NCBI RefSeq assembly: GCF_043641665.1
Contig: NC_092187.1
Location: forward strand, 1,185,501-1,249,500
Source of the DNA: Enoplosus armatus
Lineage: Eukaryota > Chordata > Actinopteri > Centrarchiformes > Enoplosidae
Reading direction: 5' to 3'
DNA: 64,000 nucleotides
A program made the translations under genes and the position numbers. Positions within the stretch are counted from its first letter, which is position 1. Each line of letters begins with the position of its first letter. This document shows positions 1 to 11,504 of this stretch, piece after piece. The notes beneath the pieces were generated by a model, which saw only the letters and a list, made by a program, of their open reading frames with translations, ran no database searches and was not told where the DNA came from.

Positions 1-783
1 TGACCCTCATTTGCATGTAGCCTGGGAAAACCAAATGGATTGCAATCAGATTTGTGATGTGAAAACATATATTTATAATTAACACAGTTATGCCCCGGTG
101 AACCATGAGGTTTACTTTATACAGTATGTCATTCATTTCATTATATGCTGTGATTTACTTGATTATTTCTAAAAATGAATGTTAAAACATAATGTCTCCA
201 GCTTCTTGCTGCCTGTTTTAACCTCCTAAGACCCAAGCTCTATCTTAATTTCTCTTTGCTATTTGGGCTTATAGGGACCTGATAAGTATAAAAACTAAGC
301 ATCATCTGTTGACATGATGTGGTTCCGCATACGGGGACAATTTTGAATTTCCATATAAGCAGAATTAAGTATTATGGTATAACCCAAAATGTGATGTCCA
401 CGCATGTGGATGCCAGGTCTTAGCAGGTTAAATATGAGAAGCCTTCCCAAACACGGACCACCATCACTACGCTGGTGAACAAAAAAGAAACTTCGCAGTA
501 TGCCTCAGAACAGGTGGACGCGTCGAGGACAAGCGGTGTTATGTTTAAGGGTTGGCTACAATGAAGAAAGGTGACTTGGGAGAAAAGCTGAAGACCTGAG
601 ATGCTTGAGGAAGGATGATGACGGTGGTTCTGAATGTTAAGGTAAACTGGAGCTCAGAGCAGCTAAAGAGGGAAGAGGAAAAACAATGACCGGAAGAGAG
701 AAGCGAGGGCCGGAACAGACCGCAACGTACTGTTTGGATTTACTTCTAGAGGGAAAGAAAGACAGCAGTTCACACATCAACAA

Positions 784-786
<3 letters not shown>
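1..786. other. Gene-free stretch, no recognised element
   Basis: Mixed AT-rich sequence with stops in all frames and no recognisable repeat boundary or RNA gene. The only long open frame at its right end runs into a CA microsatellite and is not protein-like. Confidence 0.5.

Positions 787-823
<37 letters not shown>
787..823. repeat. (CA)n microsatellite
   Basis: About 37 bp of uninterrupted CA dinucleotides. It creates artificial Thr-His and Val-Cys open frames on the two strands. Confidence 0.97.
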
Positions 824-825
<2 letters not shown>

Positions 826-1052
826 TACCTGTCTGATGATGAGTGTTTGTATGTTGGGTCATGCTGACAGAGTGATGCAGGTGTTATTTACCCATGCCTG
901 TATGGCCCCGTACTATGCCACGGAAAAAGCACTGATGGGCTGGTTTCAAAGAGCCTTACCTGCTCTTTCAGCATCAAAAAGTGCACTTAAGAGCCTCTGT
1001 AATTTGCCATCTCTTTCCTCAGCTCAGGTTGGGTTATTATGATGAGCAATAG

Positions 1053-1053
<1 letters not shown>

Positions 1054-1083
<30 letters not shown>
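1054..1083. repeat. (CT)n microsatellite
   Basis: About 30 bp of uninterrupted CT dinucleotides, followed by a pyrimidine-rich stretch to about 1160. Confidence 0.95.
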
Positions 1084-1087
<4 letters not shown>

Positions 1088-1539
1088 CTGTCTCGTTCTC
1101 ATCCTTTTTCCAGCCGCCAGTCTTTCATCCTCTCCCCTCCTTGTCCTCCCCCCCATCAGTCTATCGCTGTCCTGGTTGTTTCACATGCTACACTGAAGCT
1201 TTGTTGCATTAATAATAAGCCTTGACTTTTACCACAAAAAAAACAAAAAAAAACAAAAACACAATTTCACTTTAAACTCAGTCGGGTTTCCACATCAGAA
1301 TTTTATGCAAAAATGCATTAGATAAAGGTGTAAATGTGCTGCAGAAATACTGAACATGTAATTACTCACAGCACCTCTGCAGGCCGTCAGACATGCATTT
1401 GGGCACATTGAGAGGTGTAAACGCAGTTTGCTGCCAATGATGATTACATACTGTAGATAATTATTTGCATGTGGATGTAATCAAGATTACAAGTGACAGG
1501 CAGCTAAGATACGAACTGTGTTGTACAGTGAAAACAGGC

Positions 1540-1830
1540 CAGGGTTAATAAATCCTTAATAAACCCATTATAAAGGGTTTAGAAGTTTACTAATGTTTAG
1601 CACATTGGTTATAAGCTGCAAGGCCGTAGCCTGGATATCACTGAGGTTAAGGGAGTTCAGGTCCAGCACTTTCTTTGTTATTTTAGTTACCCCTCTAATT
1701 TGTTTGGACTCCTGCAGGGGGCTGTTTGCCTTTTTGAAAAAGTTATAAAAATCCTTAATGACTTATTGATATTCATAATTGCAGGTAACATTTTGCTATT
1801 GGCTTATTACAAAGTGAAAGTGAAAGTGTT
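1540..1830. repeat. Degenerate interspersed repeat (teleost-type, unclassified)
   Basis: The wording (rest of the pattern: taataaatccttaataaac, ttactaatgtttagcac, ggttataagctgcaag, aaaatccttaatgactta) resembles a repeat I recall from many fish genomes, built of TAA/TTAATGA-like phrases. No terminal repeats or target duplication are visible. The assignment is from memory and needs a repeat-library search. Confidence 0.35.
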
Positions 1831-1849
1831 ATTAAAGCTGCAATAATCC

Positions 1850-2520
1850 ATATTTCTATATTACAGGGGCTGTAAGCGATATCAGCATTTTTGCTAACTT
1901 CCTGTCCATTCTTGCAGACCCACCCCCCACCCCTCCCTCTCCTTCAAAACATGCATGCCATTAGAGTATGGGTCATCTACCTCTAACCAGTACGTACAAT
2001 GAAACCAAGCATTGGCAATAAATGTAGCTTGTTAGCCGTCCACTGGAGTCGCAGTCTTCAGCGGTACATTACACCCGTATGGTGTAGTGAATACGGTGTT
2101 TGAGAACGTTAGCTAGGGTCCTACTGGCTAGCAATGACCGCGAAATATGCAGCTAGGTAGCCAGACAATTCAAAGTTCTAAATATATCATTTGCACACAC
2201 AAACAGGGCAAGTAGGAATCGTTCATAGTGATTTTAAAGCCAATAACTTCGCTAATGGCAACTTGCGAGCAAGTCACTTCGTTATCTGTTATCACAATTC
2301 ACATCCGGCAAGCCCAACCCAAGAGGACGTGGTGGGGGAGAGGGAGAGCTGTGGGCCGAGGCAGGAGGAGGACCAGGACTCGGCCGCGATAGAGGGAGCG
2401 GCAGAGGCACCTTCGGTTCTTGTCCCCCGGTTTCTGCATTTCGAAGATTTGGGAGCGTTTTTCCAGATCCTCACGGCAGATCCACCCAAGAAGGATGTAC
2501 GTAAGCCCTAACTGACATTA
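1850..2520. repeat. Probable old DNA-transposon-type repeat with a GC-rich right half
   Basis: The left half contains gctgtaagcgatatcagc and gttagctag words that I associate with a widespread fish repeat. The right half (2290-2480) is unusually GC-rich and purine-rich. A 106-residue plus-strand open frame covers 2191-2511 with an acidic middle, but it has no recognisable domain. I treat it as part of the repeat, not as a host gene. Confidence 0.3.
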
Positions 2521-2940
2521 AACTACTGACTGACACTCCTGTCACTTTACGCACATTTTTTCTAACTTTGTTTTATTGTCATTGTGTATATTGTAATATT
2601 TCAAAAAGCATATAAACATTTTTCCATTCACCCCATGAAATATTGCTACATAGCAAACCAAGTTTATGTCCACCACGAATGACGAGTGTCTAGGCAGTTT
2701 TATACTAACGTTAGCTATTAGGGTAAAAACCACCAAACCTAGCTGACAAACAAATATCTGTATAACTTACTGCAGAGTAAAATTTAGCGTACCTGTCCAG
2801 AACCAGTAAGGCCAGCTTGCTAGGGGAATGGGAAACCCAAGAGACACAGGGACTATGCCAGGACACGGACATGACATTAAATTGCTATATGAAAAAACAA
2901 CAGATAATCAGGTCTACAGAGCAATTTAGCACCGTATAGT

Positions 2941-2969
2941 TTTTTTTTCCTCGTTTTTTTTTTTTTTTG
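2941..2969. repeat. Poly-T tract
   Basis: Two T runs separated by cctcg, about 29 bp in total. It stands just before a copy of a dispersed repeat (2985-3235) and could be an old insertion tail. Confidence 0.8.
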
Positions 2970-2984
2970 GTTTTACAGCCCACA

Positions 2985-3235
2985 ACTTTACTGTTTTGGT
3001 TCAGTCATAGCTCTCAACAACTTTGTTTCCTGGCTGACCGGCAAAAGCTCTGAGAAACCCACTGCCACGACACCAAGCAGCAGGCAGACAAAGTTACCAA
3101 GTAGCTGGTGAACATAGTGAAGCATTTCGCTGCTCATGGATCTTTTCCCCTCAGGAGTTGGTGAAGACCAAAGCAAAGCCTGAAGAGTGAATATTGGACT
3201 TGCGCTCTTCGTGTGGTTATAAACTCAACTCCAAA
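2985..3235 (+). repeat. Dispersed repeat, 'gaatattggact' family, copy 1
   Basis: Contains gtagctggtgaacatagtg, ctcaggagttggtgaagacc and agtgaatattggactt in that order. The same ordered words recur at 30890-31270 (plus) and 44740-45010 (minus). This shared order, not any single word, is the evidence for one family. No coding capacity and no clear ends are seen. Confidence 0.6.
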
Positions 3236-3549
3236 TAAAAGTTAAATAAAAATTTGCTCCGCGTTTACCCCAAATGCACGACGAGCAGTTTATTCCATCT
3301 TTGACTTGGTCGAGTAAAATGCCAATATTTGAAGACCGTAAACAACAACAGTAAATTTCAGGCACATTAATTGCTGAACTGCTGAGAGTGTTGCATCCAC
3401 CATATTAACATAAACATTTCCTTGGAAGGATAGCGCTAGCATAGCAGAAAATTGGCCTGGGGGGCTAAGGGGAATTAGAAAGGCAGATTGCATGACGTCG
3501 TAGAGGGAGACGTCTAAGCTAGCGGAACCGACATTTGAAGCCACCCTCC

Positions 3550-4985
3550 ACCCCCCCTAATTATGATCCGTCTGTGCATTTTTTAGTCCGCTCTCTTTCC
3601 CTCAAAACTCTTTCAGAGCTCATTTCTTTCACTTGGCAGGGATATGTCATGTGGAAAATACGCCTCAATGTTATATATATATTTTTTTCTTTTATTATTA
3701 TTATTTGTCTGTTTTCGAGCACTCATAAAGAAGCAGTGTCTTTACAGGATCCTTACTTTCTTTGTTGTGTTTTAATGTTTATCAAGGTCAAAGATGCATG
3801 ACACATTATGCTTGTCCCCCGCCCCCCCCCCCCCCCCCCCCCAGCTTAATTAACATTGCCTCTTGTGCTTTCCAGACATTCTTCAATGCTGTTTACTTTT
3901 TGTATTTATTTCTCACAGTTGTTCTTCTTCCTCCATTTCCCTCCAAAACATTGCCCAGCCATCCGGCGTGAAACAAAGAATAAAACCTCCCAAACTAGAT
4001 CACCCACCATGTAATCTCTCCAAACAAATGACGAACACCCGCTGCTTTAGCGAAACGCTGGCCGCAAATAACCCCCGCTGTCCGTGACGGCAGCCTGTGT
4101 GCGCGTGACTAAATAACCCCACGCTGATGGCAGCCAAAGAATGGCAAGACGCACTGCTCTAATTTCCATTTACCCTGCGCTGTTTGCTGACTCCGGAGAT
4201 GCTTGTATTAATGAGAAATAGAAAAGTAATGAAACGCTGAAGGAAGAAATAAAACTCACCCTCCCTTCTTCCCTCCCTCCCGCTTCTCTAATCTTTCCAT
4301 ACCTGCCGCGGACATGCACATCATCACACCGTCCTGCAGAACCTCCATTCTGCCTCGTCGCGATGATAAAGAGGTTCCGTGAAAAGCCCAGATCTTGCAT
4401 TCTCCAGGCTTGGTCCCGTCAGCAACCCCCCACCCCCACCCCCACGAGATGTTGTTGGGGGAAATCCACCAACATTTCCTCCACATTTTCTCTCTCTAGT
4501 CTAAAATAAGTTGCTTCATCTTCATGGTAGTCAAAGGCCACAATAAGAGCAGTTGTATTACAAGTGCTTCTGACTCCAGACTTCAATCTGCCCGCTGGAG
4601 CTACGCCTCCTGCTTCTTCTCGCTTTTATACGTTTACCTCTCTTTCTCTGCCTAACTCTAACTTTTCTTTCTTTCCTCTTCCTCACATATCTGTCTTTTT
4701 CCGTTGGGTGACTGTTTGGCTGATCTGCAGGAAGAATGAATTATCCTGAAAAGCTAATAGAAATCTTTCTCTAAAGAATGATGTATCTACGTGACAGGGA
4801 GCGTTCGTCCCCCAAAGAAAAAACAAAAATCTTTACAAACTGTCCCTATCGGTCCCTGATGGAAACTATAAATGTGTAATTTCATGCAATACAAAGGGTG
4901 TCCTTGTGGAAAAGGAAATAATACTAAGATGTGAAATTTACAGGATGAGACACAAGATGTATTAATTTACCATACATCTATGTAT
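3550..4985. other. Gene-free stretch with a C-rich tract
   Basis: No coding pattern or recognised element. It holds the poly-C tract at 3816-3842 and pyrimidine-rich patches near 4255-4300 and 4600-4700. Open frames here (up to 88 codons) have low-complexity composition. Confidence 0.5.
3816..3842. repeat. Poly-C tract
   Basis: Five C, one G, then 21 C. Such runs often vary in length and are prone to sequencing error. Confidence 0.95.
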
Positions 4986-4988
4986 AAA

Positions 4989-5002
4989 TCTCTCTCTCTC
5001 TC

Positions 5003-5038
<36 letters not shown>
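4989..5038. repeat. Compound (CT)n-(AT)n microsatellite
   Basis: About 17 bp of CT repeats pass through a short T run into about 30 bp of AT repeats. Confidence 0.95.
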
Positions 5039-5040
<2 letters not shown>

Positions 5041-5179
5041 GCCTTTTTTCCTCTGCTCCTCGCTGGACTGTTACAGTGCGTAACCTTCGTCTCCACTCGA
5101 GAGATATTCTATTGTGATTTGTTAATCGTGTAAATGAGCCACATTCCTCAACTTCCCCCCTCACCGCTTTCTCATTCAC

Positions 5180-5314
5180 GTTTCACATTATAACAATATA
5201 AGTTATCACGTTATATAACAAGATAAACAGTATATTGTATAGTATAAGAACAAATGTCTTGTTATAACGTGATAAGTTTGTGTGTCGTAATAACATCACG
5301 TTATTATGTGAAAC
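5180..5314. mobile_element. Fold-back (palindromic) miniature element
   Basis: The left arm reads gtttcacattataac then ttatcacgttatataacaag. The reverse complement of the right arm reads gtttcacataataac then ttatcacgttataacaag. The 135 bp segment can therefore fold into a long, imperfect hairpin whose ends pair as gtttcaca. This is seen directly. A miniature inverted-repeat or fold-back transposon is the usual explanation. I could not define a target duplication and there is no coding capacity. Confidence 0.75.
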
Positions 5315-5957
5315 TCATCCGTTTTTCTTTTTCTTTTTCTGGAACGGCAGCCTCTGTAAAATAGTTATGGCACATAAAATATCATTTGCACCCAGGTGAG
5401 AATAGTCACACAGTAGCTATTCGGCTACATACACCCTCAGTCCGTGGGTGATTATTGAAGGCCACAGGTGGTTATTGACCAGCATGACTGTGGTATGTGG
5501 ACAGAAAACCCTCCCCTCAGGGGGGAAGCAGTGTGAGTGAGTTGAACACAATACAGAGGGACGGAGGAAGACAGTAACTGTGCTGGTTCGCGGCTGAAAG
5601 ATCTTAACATTTTAAAAAAGGCAACAGCCCCACATTGTTGGGGGCACTGTTGCATCAGGTTCTGGTGAGATGATAAAAAAAAATCGGTCAAGGCTGGTTG
5701 GAGTAATAGATTTACACTGCACAGTGGTTTATAAAACGGACGGGATTTTCCACCTCTGGAAAGCAATCACAGTGACAAGTCATTTCATCCTTTGTCTCCG
5801 CGGTCGCCAGCATCCTTTCTGCCACAAAGTTCGCTGCCACTTAACAAAGGCGGCACCAAGAACACGCAGCGTAGGCCTAAATACACAAGATGAAGTAGAG
5901 GGATGACGCTGAACTTCGGCTGTCAGAAGTCGTCAGTCAAAAGTCATCACATGAACA

Positions 5958-6420
5958 CATATAGAGCAGGTCTAGACCGACTCTTTATAATATTATTACA
6001 GAGACCCAACAGTTCCCACCATGAGCAAGTGGCAAGGAAAAACGTCCTGTTAAGAGGCAGAAACCTCGAGCAGAACCAGACTCTAGGTGGGGGGTCACAG
6101 ACACAGCAATGTCAACGATAATAACATATTATATTATAATAATAACTGAAATATGACTCATTATAGCAATAACAACTTTAATAATATCAGAAATATGACT
6201 ATGGCCAGGCGTACCAGGACCACGATCCGGGACGAGAAAGCACAAAGAAACTCCGGGGGAAGATATAAAGTTAGTAACATGAATGTGTACAGATAGAGAG
6301 GGAGAGGAGGAAAGCTCAGTGCATCATGGGAAACCCCCCAGCAGTCTAGGCCTCTAGGTCTGAGGCGGGCCTGAGCCAGCCCCTAACTATAAGCTTCATC
6401 AAAAAGGACAGTTTTAAGTG
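5958..6420. repeat. Interspersed repeat, 'gagcagaaccag' family, copy 1
   Basis: Includes gagcaggtctagac, agttcccaccatgagcaag, aacctcgagcagaaccag, cagtgcatcatgggaa and a final agccagcccctaactataa. A second, interrupted copy lies at 21190-21800 in the same orientation. I recall this as a very common teleost repeat, probably a non-autonomous DNA element, but its class is uncertain. It abuts a LINE fragment at about 6414. Confidence 0.7.
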
Positions 6421-6716
6421 TCCAGTTGCAGAGCGTGGTGCTCACGGCCAGGGTGCTTAGTTTGCCAATCAGTTTCATGGGGGTGATTGTGCTGAACGCT
6501 GACCAGAAATCAACCAACAGCCTTCTGATGTAGGTGTTGTTATTTTCAAGGGGTGTGAAGACTGGGTGGAGGGCAGTGGAGATGGCATCCTCTGTGGATC
6601 TGTTGGCTCTGAATGCAAACTGGTGGGAGTCCAGGCTGGCTGGGATATTGTCTTTGATGTCCTGATGCGCTACATCAGAACGGTGGGTGTCACGGGGCGG
6701 TAGTCAAGGCAGTTTA
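6414..6716 (-). pseudogene. LINE reverse transcriptase fragment (L2/CR1 group)
   Basis: Read on the minus strand, this is open for about 85 codons downstream of a stop and shows typical non-LTR reverse transcriptase words: HQFAFRANRSTEDAIST, then TYIRRLLVDFWSAFSTI (motif A region, with an aspartate before the F-x-SAF signature), then KLIGKLSTL and a terminal LCNW. Upstream a DYRPV motif remains (LDYRPVTPTVLM). It is followed directly by a stop codon, and a stretch of about 8-10 codons that family members carry after it appears missing. The catalytic YxDD motif and everything downstream are absent because the fragment ends at the interspersed repeat at 6414. It is a dead fragment of an element that would have copied its RNA into DNA at a nicked target. 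The clade (L2, CR1 or Rex1-like) is not resolved. Confidence 0.8.
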
Positions 6717-7317
6717 GAGCAGACGCCGCAGATTGAGTCCATGCTTTTCCTGCCTTTGCAGCCTGTGGTGGTCTGCGCGGTCCGCCACAGGTCTTCGGTG
6801 CCTCTGCTTTGCGCCAGCTCTGGCGATGCTGTATGCTTCCTTGCCTCCTGAACCGAAAGGCAGCTTTTCCGGCTCTGGATAGGGCACCCACCTCGCTCAA
6901 AGTTTAGCCCAAATAACAGAGCACAGTACCATTCGAACATTACCAAAACGAATTTGAACTAATACACGCACTGGGTAATAGCAGCCGTCAAATTACATAT
7001 TATTAGTTTCACCTGTTAGACCCAGTTCTGTAATGAATAGGCAATAGGGACAGGATATATACTGTAGGGGGACTATTTAATCAATGAAAACGAGATAGGG
7101 ATTGTGCTGATGGCTATTTCGTAGTATTTTGGTACATTACTACATGAAGTTCTCTAACGCACACTGATTATCCAGATATGGGAGGATTAAAGCCTTCACC
7201 TTCACATGGAATTCCATTTCTGCTGATCAACTTTCTTGAGGCACTTATTGATTGTCACACTGAAATCCATCAATCTGATTTATTTAAAGATCTGCGGTTG
7301 ATTGTCAGTGGAATATA
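6717..7317. other. No gene recognised; possible upstream LINE remnant
   Basis: The first 180 bp (to about 6900) are GC-rich and directly upstream of the LINE fragment in its reading direction, so they may be decayed LINE sequence. The rest is AT-rich with nothing recognised, ending in a short AT repeat at 7318-7342. Confidence 0.35.
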
Positions 7318-7342
7318 CTATATAAATATATATATATATATA

Positions 7343-8440
7343 AACATCTTTCAGGGACAGCTTTGATTCCGTTTTAATGTTAAAAGCTCCAGCCCTTTCT
7401 TTCTTGTGTACTTTGTGTATGAAGGATTTTTTTTTTTACAAGAAAGTAAAAGATGTTAATGAAGCTAAAAGGGACAAAAATTACAAATACAGATTCACCC
7501 TTGAAACATGGAAGCAATTTCCTCTTTGATTTGGCTATCTATCCATCTAATACCTTATCTTATCGGGAAGATATGGTGTTAAATTACCAAATGTGGATTT
7601 TGTCACTGGATTAGTATGTTGTAGTTGTCGCTGTGTCCTCATATTATATCTTCCATTTTATCCTTCGTTCCTGCTCAAAGAGAAAACGAGGGGGAAGGGG
7701 AGAGGTATTAATTTGAAATGAGGGAGACCTCAAACACCTCCATTATCACTGAATTTGTTTTGGTGTTTTAATACCGATACAGTAGTAAATTCAAAATCAA
7801 TTATGCATGAATTTTATGCATAAATTACAGGTTGAGACACGGGAAAGCAAAACCCAGATGAAAATTGAAATCGGAAGCCATCAAAGGGACAATGTCAAAG
7901 AATTTTCACTGTGCGCAGAAGATGGGAAAATAAGTGTTTATTTCCGGGTCACTGGGGATGTTAATTAGAATTTTTTTTTTTTTTTTTCCTCCCAAGCATG
8001 AATGGTGCCGGGCTCAGAGCAGAATGGGATTGCCACCGCAAGGCCATCTCTGATGCATTGTAAATGACGGCTCGTCAACTCAAGGGACATTTTCAATGAC
8101 AGGTTGCCTGTTCCTCTGAAGATCACGTCCCTTACCCCGAGGGCTTTGAGGAGAAGCGATCGCAGCACAATCAAGGTGTACGCTACACATTAGCTGGTGT
8201 TTAGACTGATTGGGTAGGCAGGGATTATCCTTTAGCAGCACCGTGGTGCATTTACAATCTATGAATACACTTTTATAAACTGTAGGTAGCACTACGTATA
8301 GCACTGCAGTACATTATGCTGCGTGTTAAGCTGATAAAGCAAAGCGTTAGCTAGAAAAGAAATCACACAGGCCTTTGCAGATGGTAACACCGGTCATTGC
8401 TAAAGCCTTCGTGCATATGAATGATTGCATGGCTCCATAT

Positions 8441-8444
<4 letters not shown>
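7343..8444. other. Gene-free stretch, no transposon recognised
   Basis: Repeat-poor sequence with a T run at 7971-7987. The portion 7990-8170 has more balanced composition than its surroundings, but its open frames show no known domain. Confidence 0.45.
7798..7828. promoter_or_regulatory. Possible POU/homeobox-type regulatory cluster
   Basis: Contains two octamer-like palindromic cores within 31 bp: attatgcat at 7800-7808 and the perfect palindrome tttatgcataaa at 7813-7824, followed by an AATTAC-like homeobox word. ATGCAAAT/ATGCATAA-type sites are bound by POU factors in vertebrates. Whether this block is conserved or functional cannot be seen from one sequence. Confidence 0.2.

Positions 8445-8472
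<28 letters not shown>
8445..8472. repeat. (TG)n microsatellite
   Basis: About 28 bp of uninterrupted TG dinucleotides. Confidence 0.95.
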
Positions 8473-8749
8473 GCCCTAAATGGCCGCTTTATTTCAATTT
8501 CCTTCAGAGGCTCTGATTGCAGCCATAACCTCTCGACGAGCATCTGAGGAGAATGCTTTCTGCTCTCTGCTCGTCAGCTCCCAAATGCGCACTTCATCTG
8601 ACAAACTGCTCACAGCAGCGTTTTCACCAAACATGACGGCAATCAGACAACATGCCTTTCTACCGCTATAGCGCTACGGCTTTCACTTTTGTCCCCGCAC
8701 CTGTAAAGAGATTTCAGATCTGCTCCAAACCTCAACTTTCCGAAGGATT

Positions 8750-8751
<2 letters not shown>

Positions 8752-8784
<33 letters not shown>
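8752..8784. repeat. (GT)n microsatellite
   Basis: About 33 bp of GT dinucleotides. A 199-codon open frame that spans it (8652-9251) has no domain and is probably accidental. Confidence 0.95.
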
Positions 8785-8789
<5 letters not shown>

Positions 8790-10540
8790 CATGTGTGCAG
8801 GACTTTAAACATGATTCACCGCTGGGGTATGATCAAATCTCTGCTTGGCAGGCAGGGGGAGCAGGTTACTTTATCCTTGCCAAAGAAGAACTACAAAGCC
8901 AACAAAAGTCTCTCTTCTACTTGCAGTGGAAGGTTAAAGTGTAAAAAGAGACTTTGTATTTTGTCCATCATTTCTATAGGTGAGCGCAAGCATTACATAC
9001 ACGGATTGTTAGTCCGATCTGTAAAAAATAATATACCTTTAGTTAGTCTTCCTAACTCACCTATGCTTCCGTGGCCCCGCCGAGTGTTTAGATGCAGCGC
9101 TCTTCCACCAACTGCTGATCTCAATAATACGGAGCGTGTCGTGTGTGTAGAGTACGCCTGCAGATTCACCATCTGTTTTAAATCTGCTCCACTGTTGAAA
9201 GCATTAAATAGGCTGATTATAGACATTATCAGTAAGTGCCACCCATTGTGACGACAGATGTAAATCGCTCTAGCAATGGTCGTATGAAACGGGTTCAGAG
9301 TCCCTTCTTTCATTTGGAAATCCATTTCATTCTGCAGTTGCAAGTTTATGAATATGAAAACATGTATGTTATTATTTAACAGGTGAGAGATAAAAGCAGA
9401 AAACAATACATTTTACAATACAGTTATTATAACCACCGACTATAAAGCGAACTGAGCACCATCCAACCTAACTTTCTAAATCAATGAAATCACGAAAGGG
9501 GGGAGAAAAACAAAAAAAACACACCATCTTGTGTGTCTCCATTCTTTTCATTGGTGAACATTGATTCAGCCACCTATCCCTTTCCAGACATCTTAAACTA
9601 ATTAGGCCCTCAAGAGAGAGAAGTATCTGACAATTAACTCCAACACTGTGCTCCTATGACATTTAGTTTTCATCGTGTTCCATTGTTGGGTATCGACTAA
9701 ATGCCACATGGGCATCGATTCCCCCTCGACCATTTGCATGCCTCCTGATTCTCATCTCATAATGCCGGTTCCATTGGGTTGTACAGTCAGAACTCTTGCA
9801 CTCCTGCTGTTTGTCAGGGCAGATGAAATGATGATGTGTTAGCGCTGCTGGAATATTAAGTGTCTATCCGACATCACTGGTAACTAAACCTAAACAACTT
9901 CAGACAAACACGGCGGATTGTTTGTGCTATTTTGACCAGTTAATGCAGTAAGACCTTGTTTTTTTTATAGCTGTATTTCAGCTGTATAACAGGCTGTAGA
10001 TTAAATACTATGGAAACCTATGAGCACCAAAATTAAACGAATAAGAAACTGAATACAGAAACATGATCAATTCACAGGCCAAAATCAACCATCCTCGGAG
10101 GGTCCTCAAAATGTCTTGTATCTAAAACGATATAAGGGCCCTTCCCCCCTCCGAAAGGTACACATTAGTCCACTCCTGCAGTAGGGTGGACAAAATTAGT
10201 TTGGCTCTCCACCGTTGTCTTTGTCATATTATCCAGGTGTAATGAAGACCTAAAAAAAAAAAACCTGACAAAAATAATGTTCTATAATTTCTTAAAACCT
10301 CATTGTGAAAACTTCACACAATAATTACAGTTAAAAAAATCTTTCGGGAATGCGTTACAAACACTTGGCGACTGAATAATGCAGAAAATACATTTGCACG
10401 GCTGCATATCTGATACAAAAACAGCTATACAATACGAGGAACAGTGTTGGCGGAGACGGCACGGTCCTTTTTCCATTTAGATTCAGTCACTACAAGCCAT
10501 GTTCGTTAGACTGTATTGTGGTATTTTTCCACACACAACA
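8785..10540. other. Gene-free stretch, degenerate
   Basis: No gene. Around 9685-9725 the words gttgggtatcgac and gcatcgattcccc suggest a decayed DNA-transposon end, but no matching partner end is visible. Confidence 0.4.
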
Positions 10541-10688
10541 GCATGGTGGTGATCCCGATGGAGACCAGCACCTTGCATGGCAGCTCGGTCGCCATTGGTG
10601 TGTGAATGGGTGAATGAGACTTAGCTGTAAAGCGCTTTGGGAACCGTGAAGGTTGAAAAGCGAAAAGTGAGATCATTTACCATTTACC
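10541..10688 (+). repeat. Dispersed repeat, 'taaagcgctttgggaaccgt' family, copy 1
   Basis: Holds gcatggtggtg, gtgaatgggtgaatgagac, gtaaagcgctttgggaacc, gaggttgaaaagcg-like wording and ends in two atttacc units. The copy at 34851-35031 carries the same blocks in the opposite orientation. The class is not certain; such repeats are often LINE- or DNA-element-derived in fish. Confidence 0.65.
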
Positions 10689-11458
10689 ACTTTGTTTTGC
10701 GTGGAGTGGGATCGTCCAACTGGCACAAGAGAAGAGAGCTCAATTAAAACGTTACTTTGATAGGCCTTAAAGGGACAATACAAATTTAGTCTACTCATTC
10801 AAATAGCTGACCACTGAAAAAGGTTTCTTATACATAAAATGATATTTTTGTCATGAATGGAAAGCTTTAAAGTGATTATATGTGTTCAAGTAATGATCAA
10901 ACTCAATCACTGAAGGGGCCATCTTTAAAAAAAAAAAATGCGGGCCGGAAGAGCAGGGGCATAGCCAATTGATTACATTGGGATGGTAAAAAATAACTAC
11001 TTCAAATGTACAGCAAATTAAAGAGAATGAGAAGAATTAGTCGCTGACTTGTCAAAACGTTTGTTTTGTTTTTTTAATGGGAAACCACGGCAACGTCTCG
11101 TGCAGCTCCCTCTCATTGTGCTGTCTGTAACTGTCCTGAATCCCTCTTCAGCCTGCTATCCCGGTCTCCCACTCTCTTGTCATTTCAGACACAGCAGCCA
11201 AAGTAAGACTTGTCAAAATAATTATTTGAAATTAAGTTCATGGGGTTTATTAATTATTATTGCTTTAGACTATCTCATCACGGGTCAAAAACGTCTCCCT
11301 CACACTGTGCGCTGTTGTCTCTCCTCGAGCCGCTCTCCCTCACTCATGTCCTGGAGCATCACCAGATCTATTTTCTATTGTAGGGGTTTGATTTTAACAA
11401 CGTTACACACATTTAAATACACCAGGGGGGGTGAAAATGACCCCTTGGCGGTTCTAGT

Positions 11459-11502
11459 GTTGAAGGAATAATTTGACATTTTGGGAAATATACTTATAAG
11501 TA
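11459..11502 (+). repeat. Left part of an old interspersed repeat, interrupted
   Basis: The start ttgaaggaataatttgacat followed by tttgggaaatatacttat is the beginning of a repeat I recall from many fish genomes. Its continuation (attcgcgatcttgccaacag and on) is found 740 bp away at 12238, beyond two later insertions. Confidence 0.7.
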
Positions 11503-11504
11503 TA

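Noticed and set aside
2191..2511. 106-codon plus-strand frame with an acidic middle
   Set aside because: Located in a probable repeat with a purine-rich bias. No domain, and the opposite strand is also open.
8652..9251. 199-codon plus-strand open frame
   Set aside because: It spans a GT microsatellite, has no domain, no good start context and no splice-site support. A long frame by chance in a repeat-bearing region is the simpler explanation.
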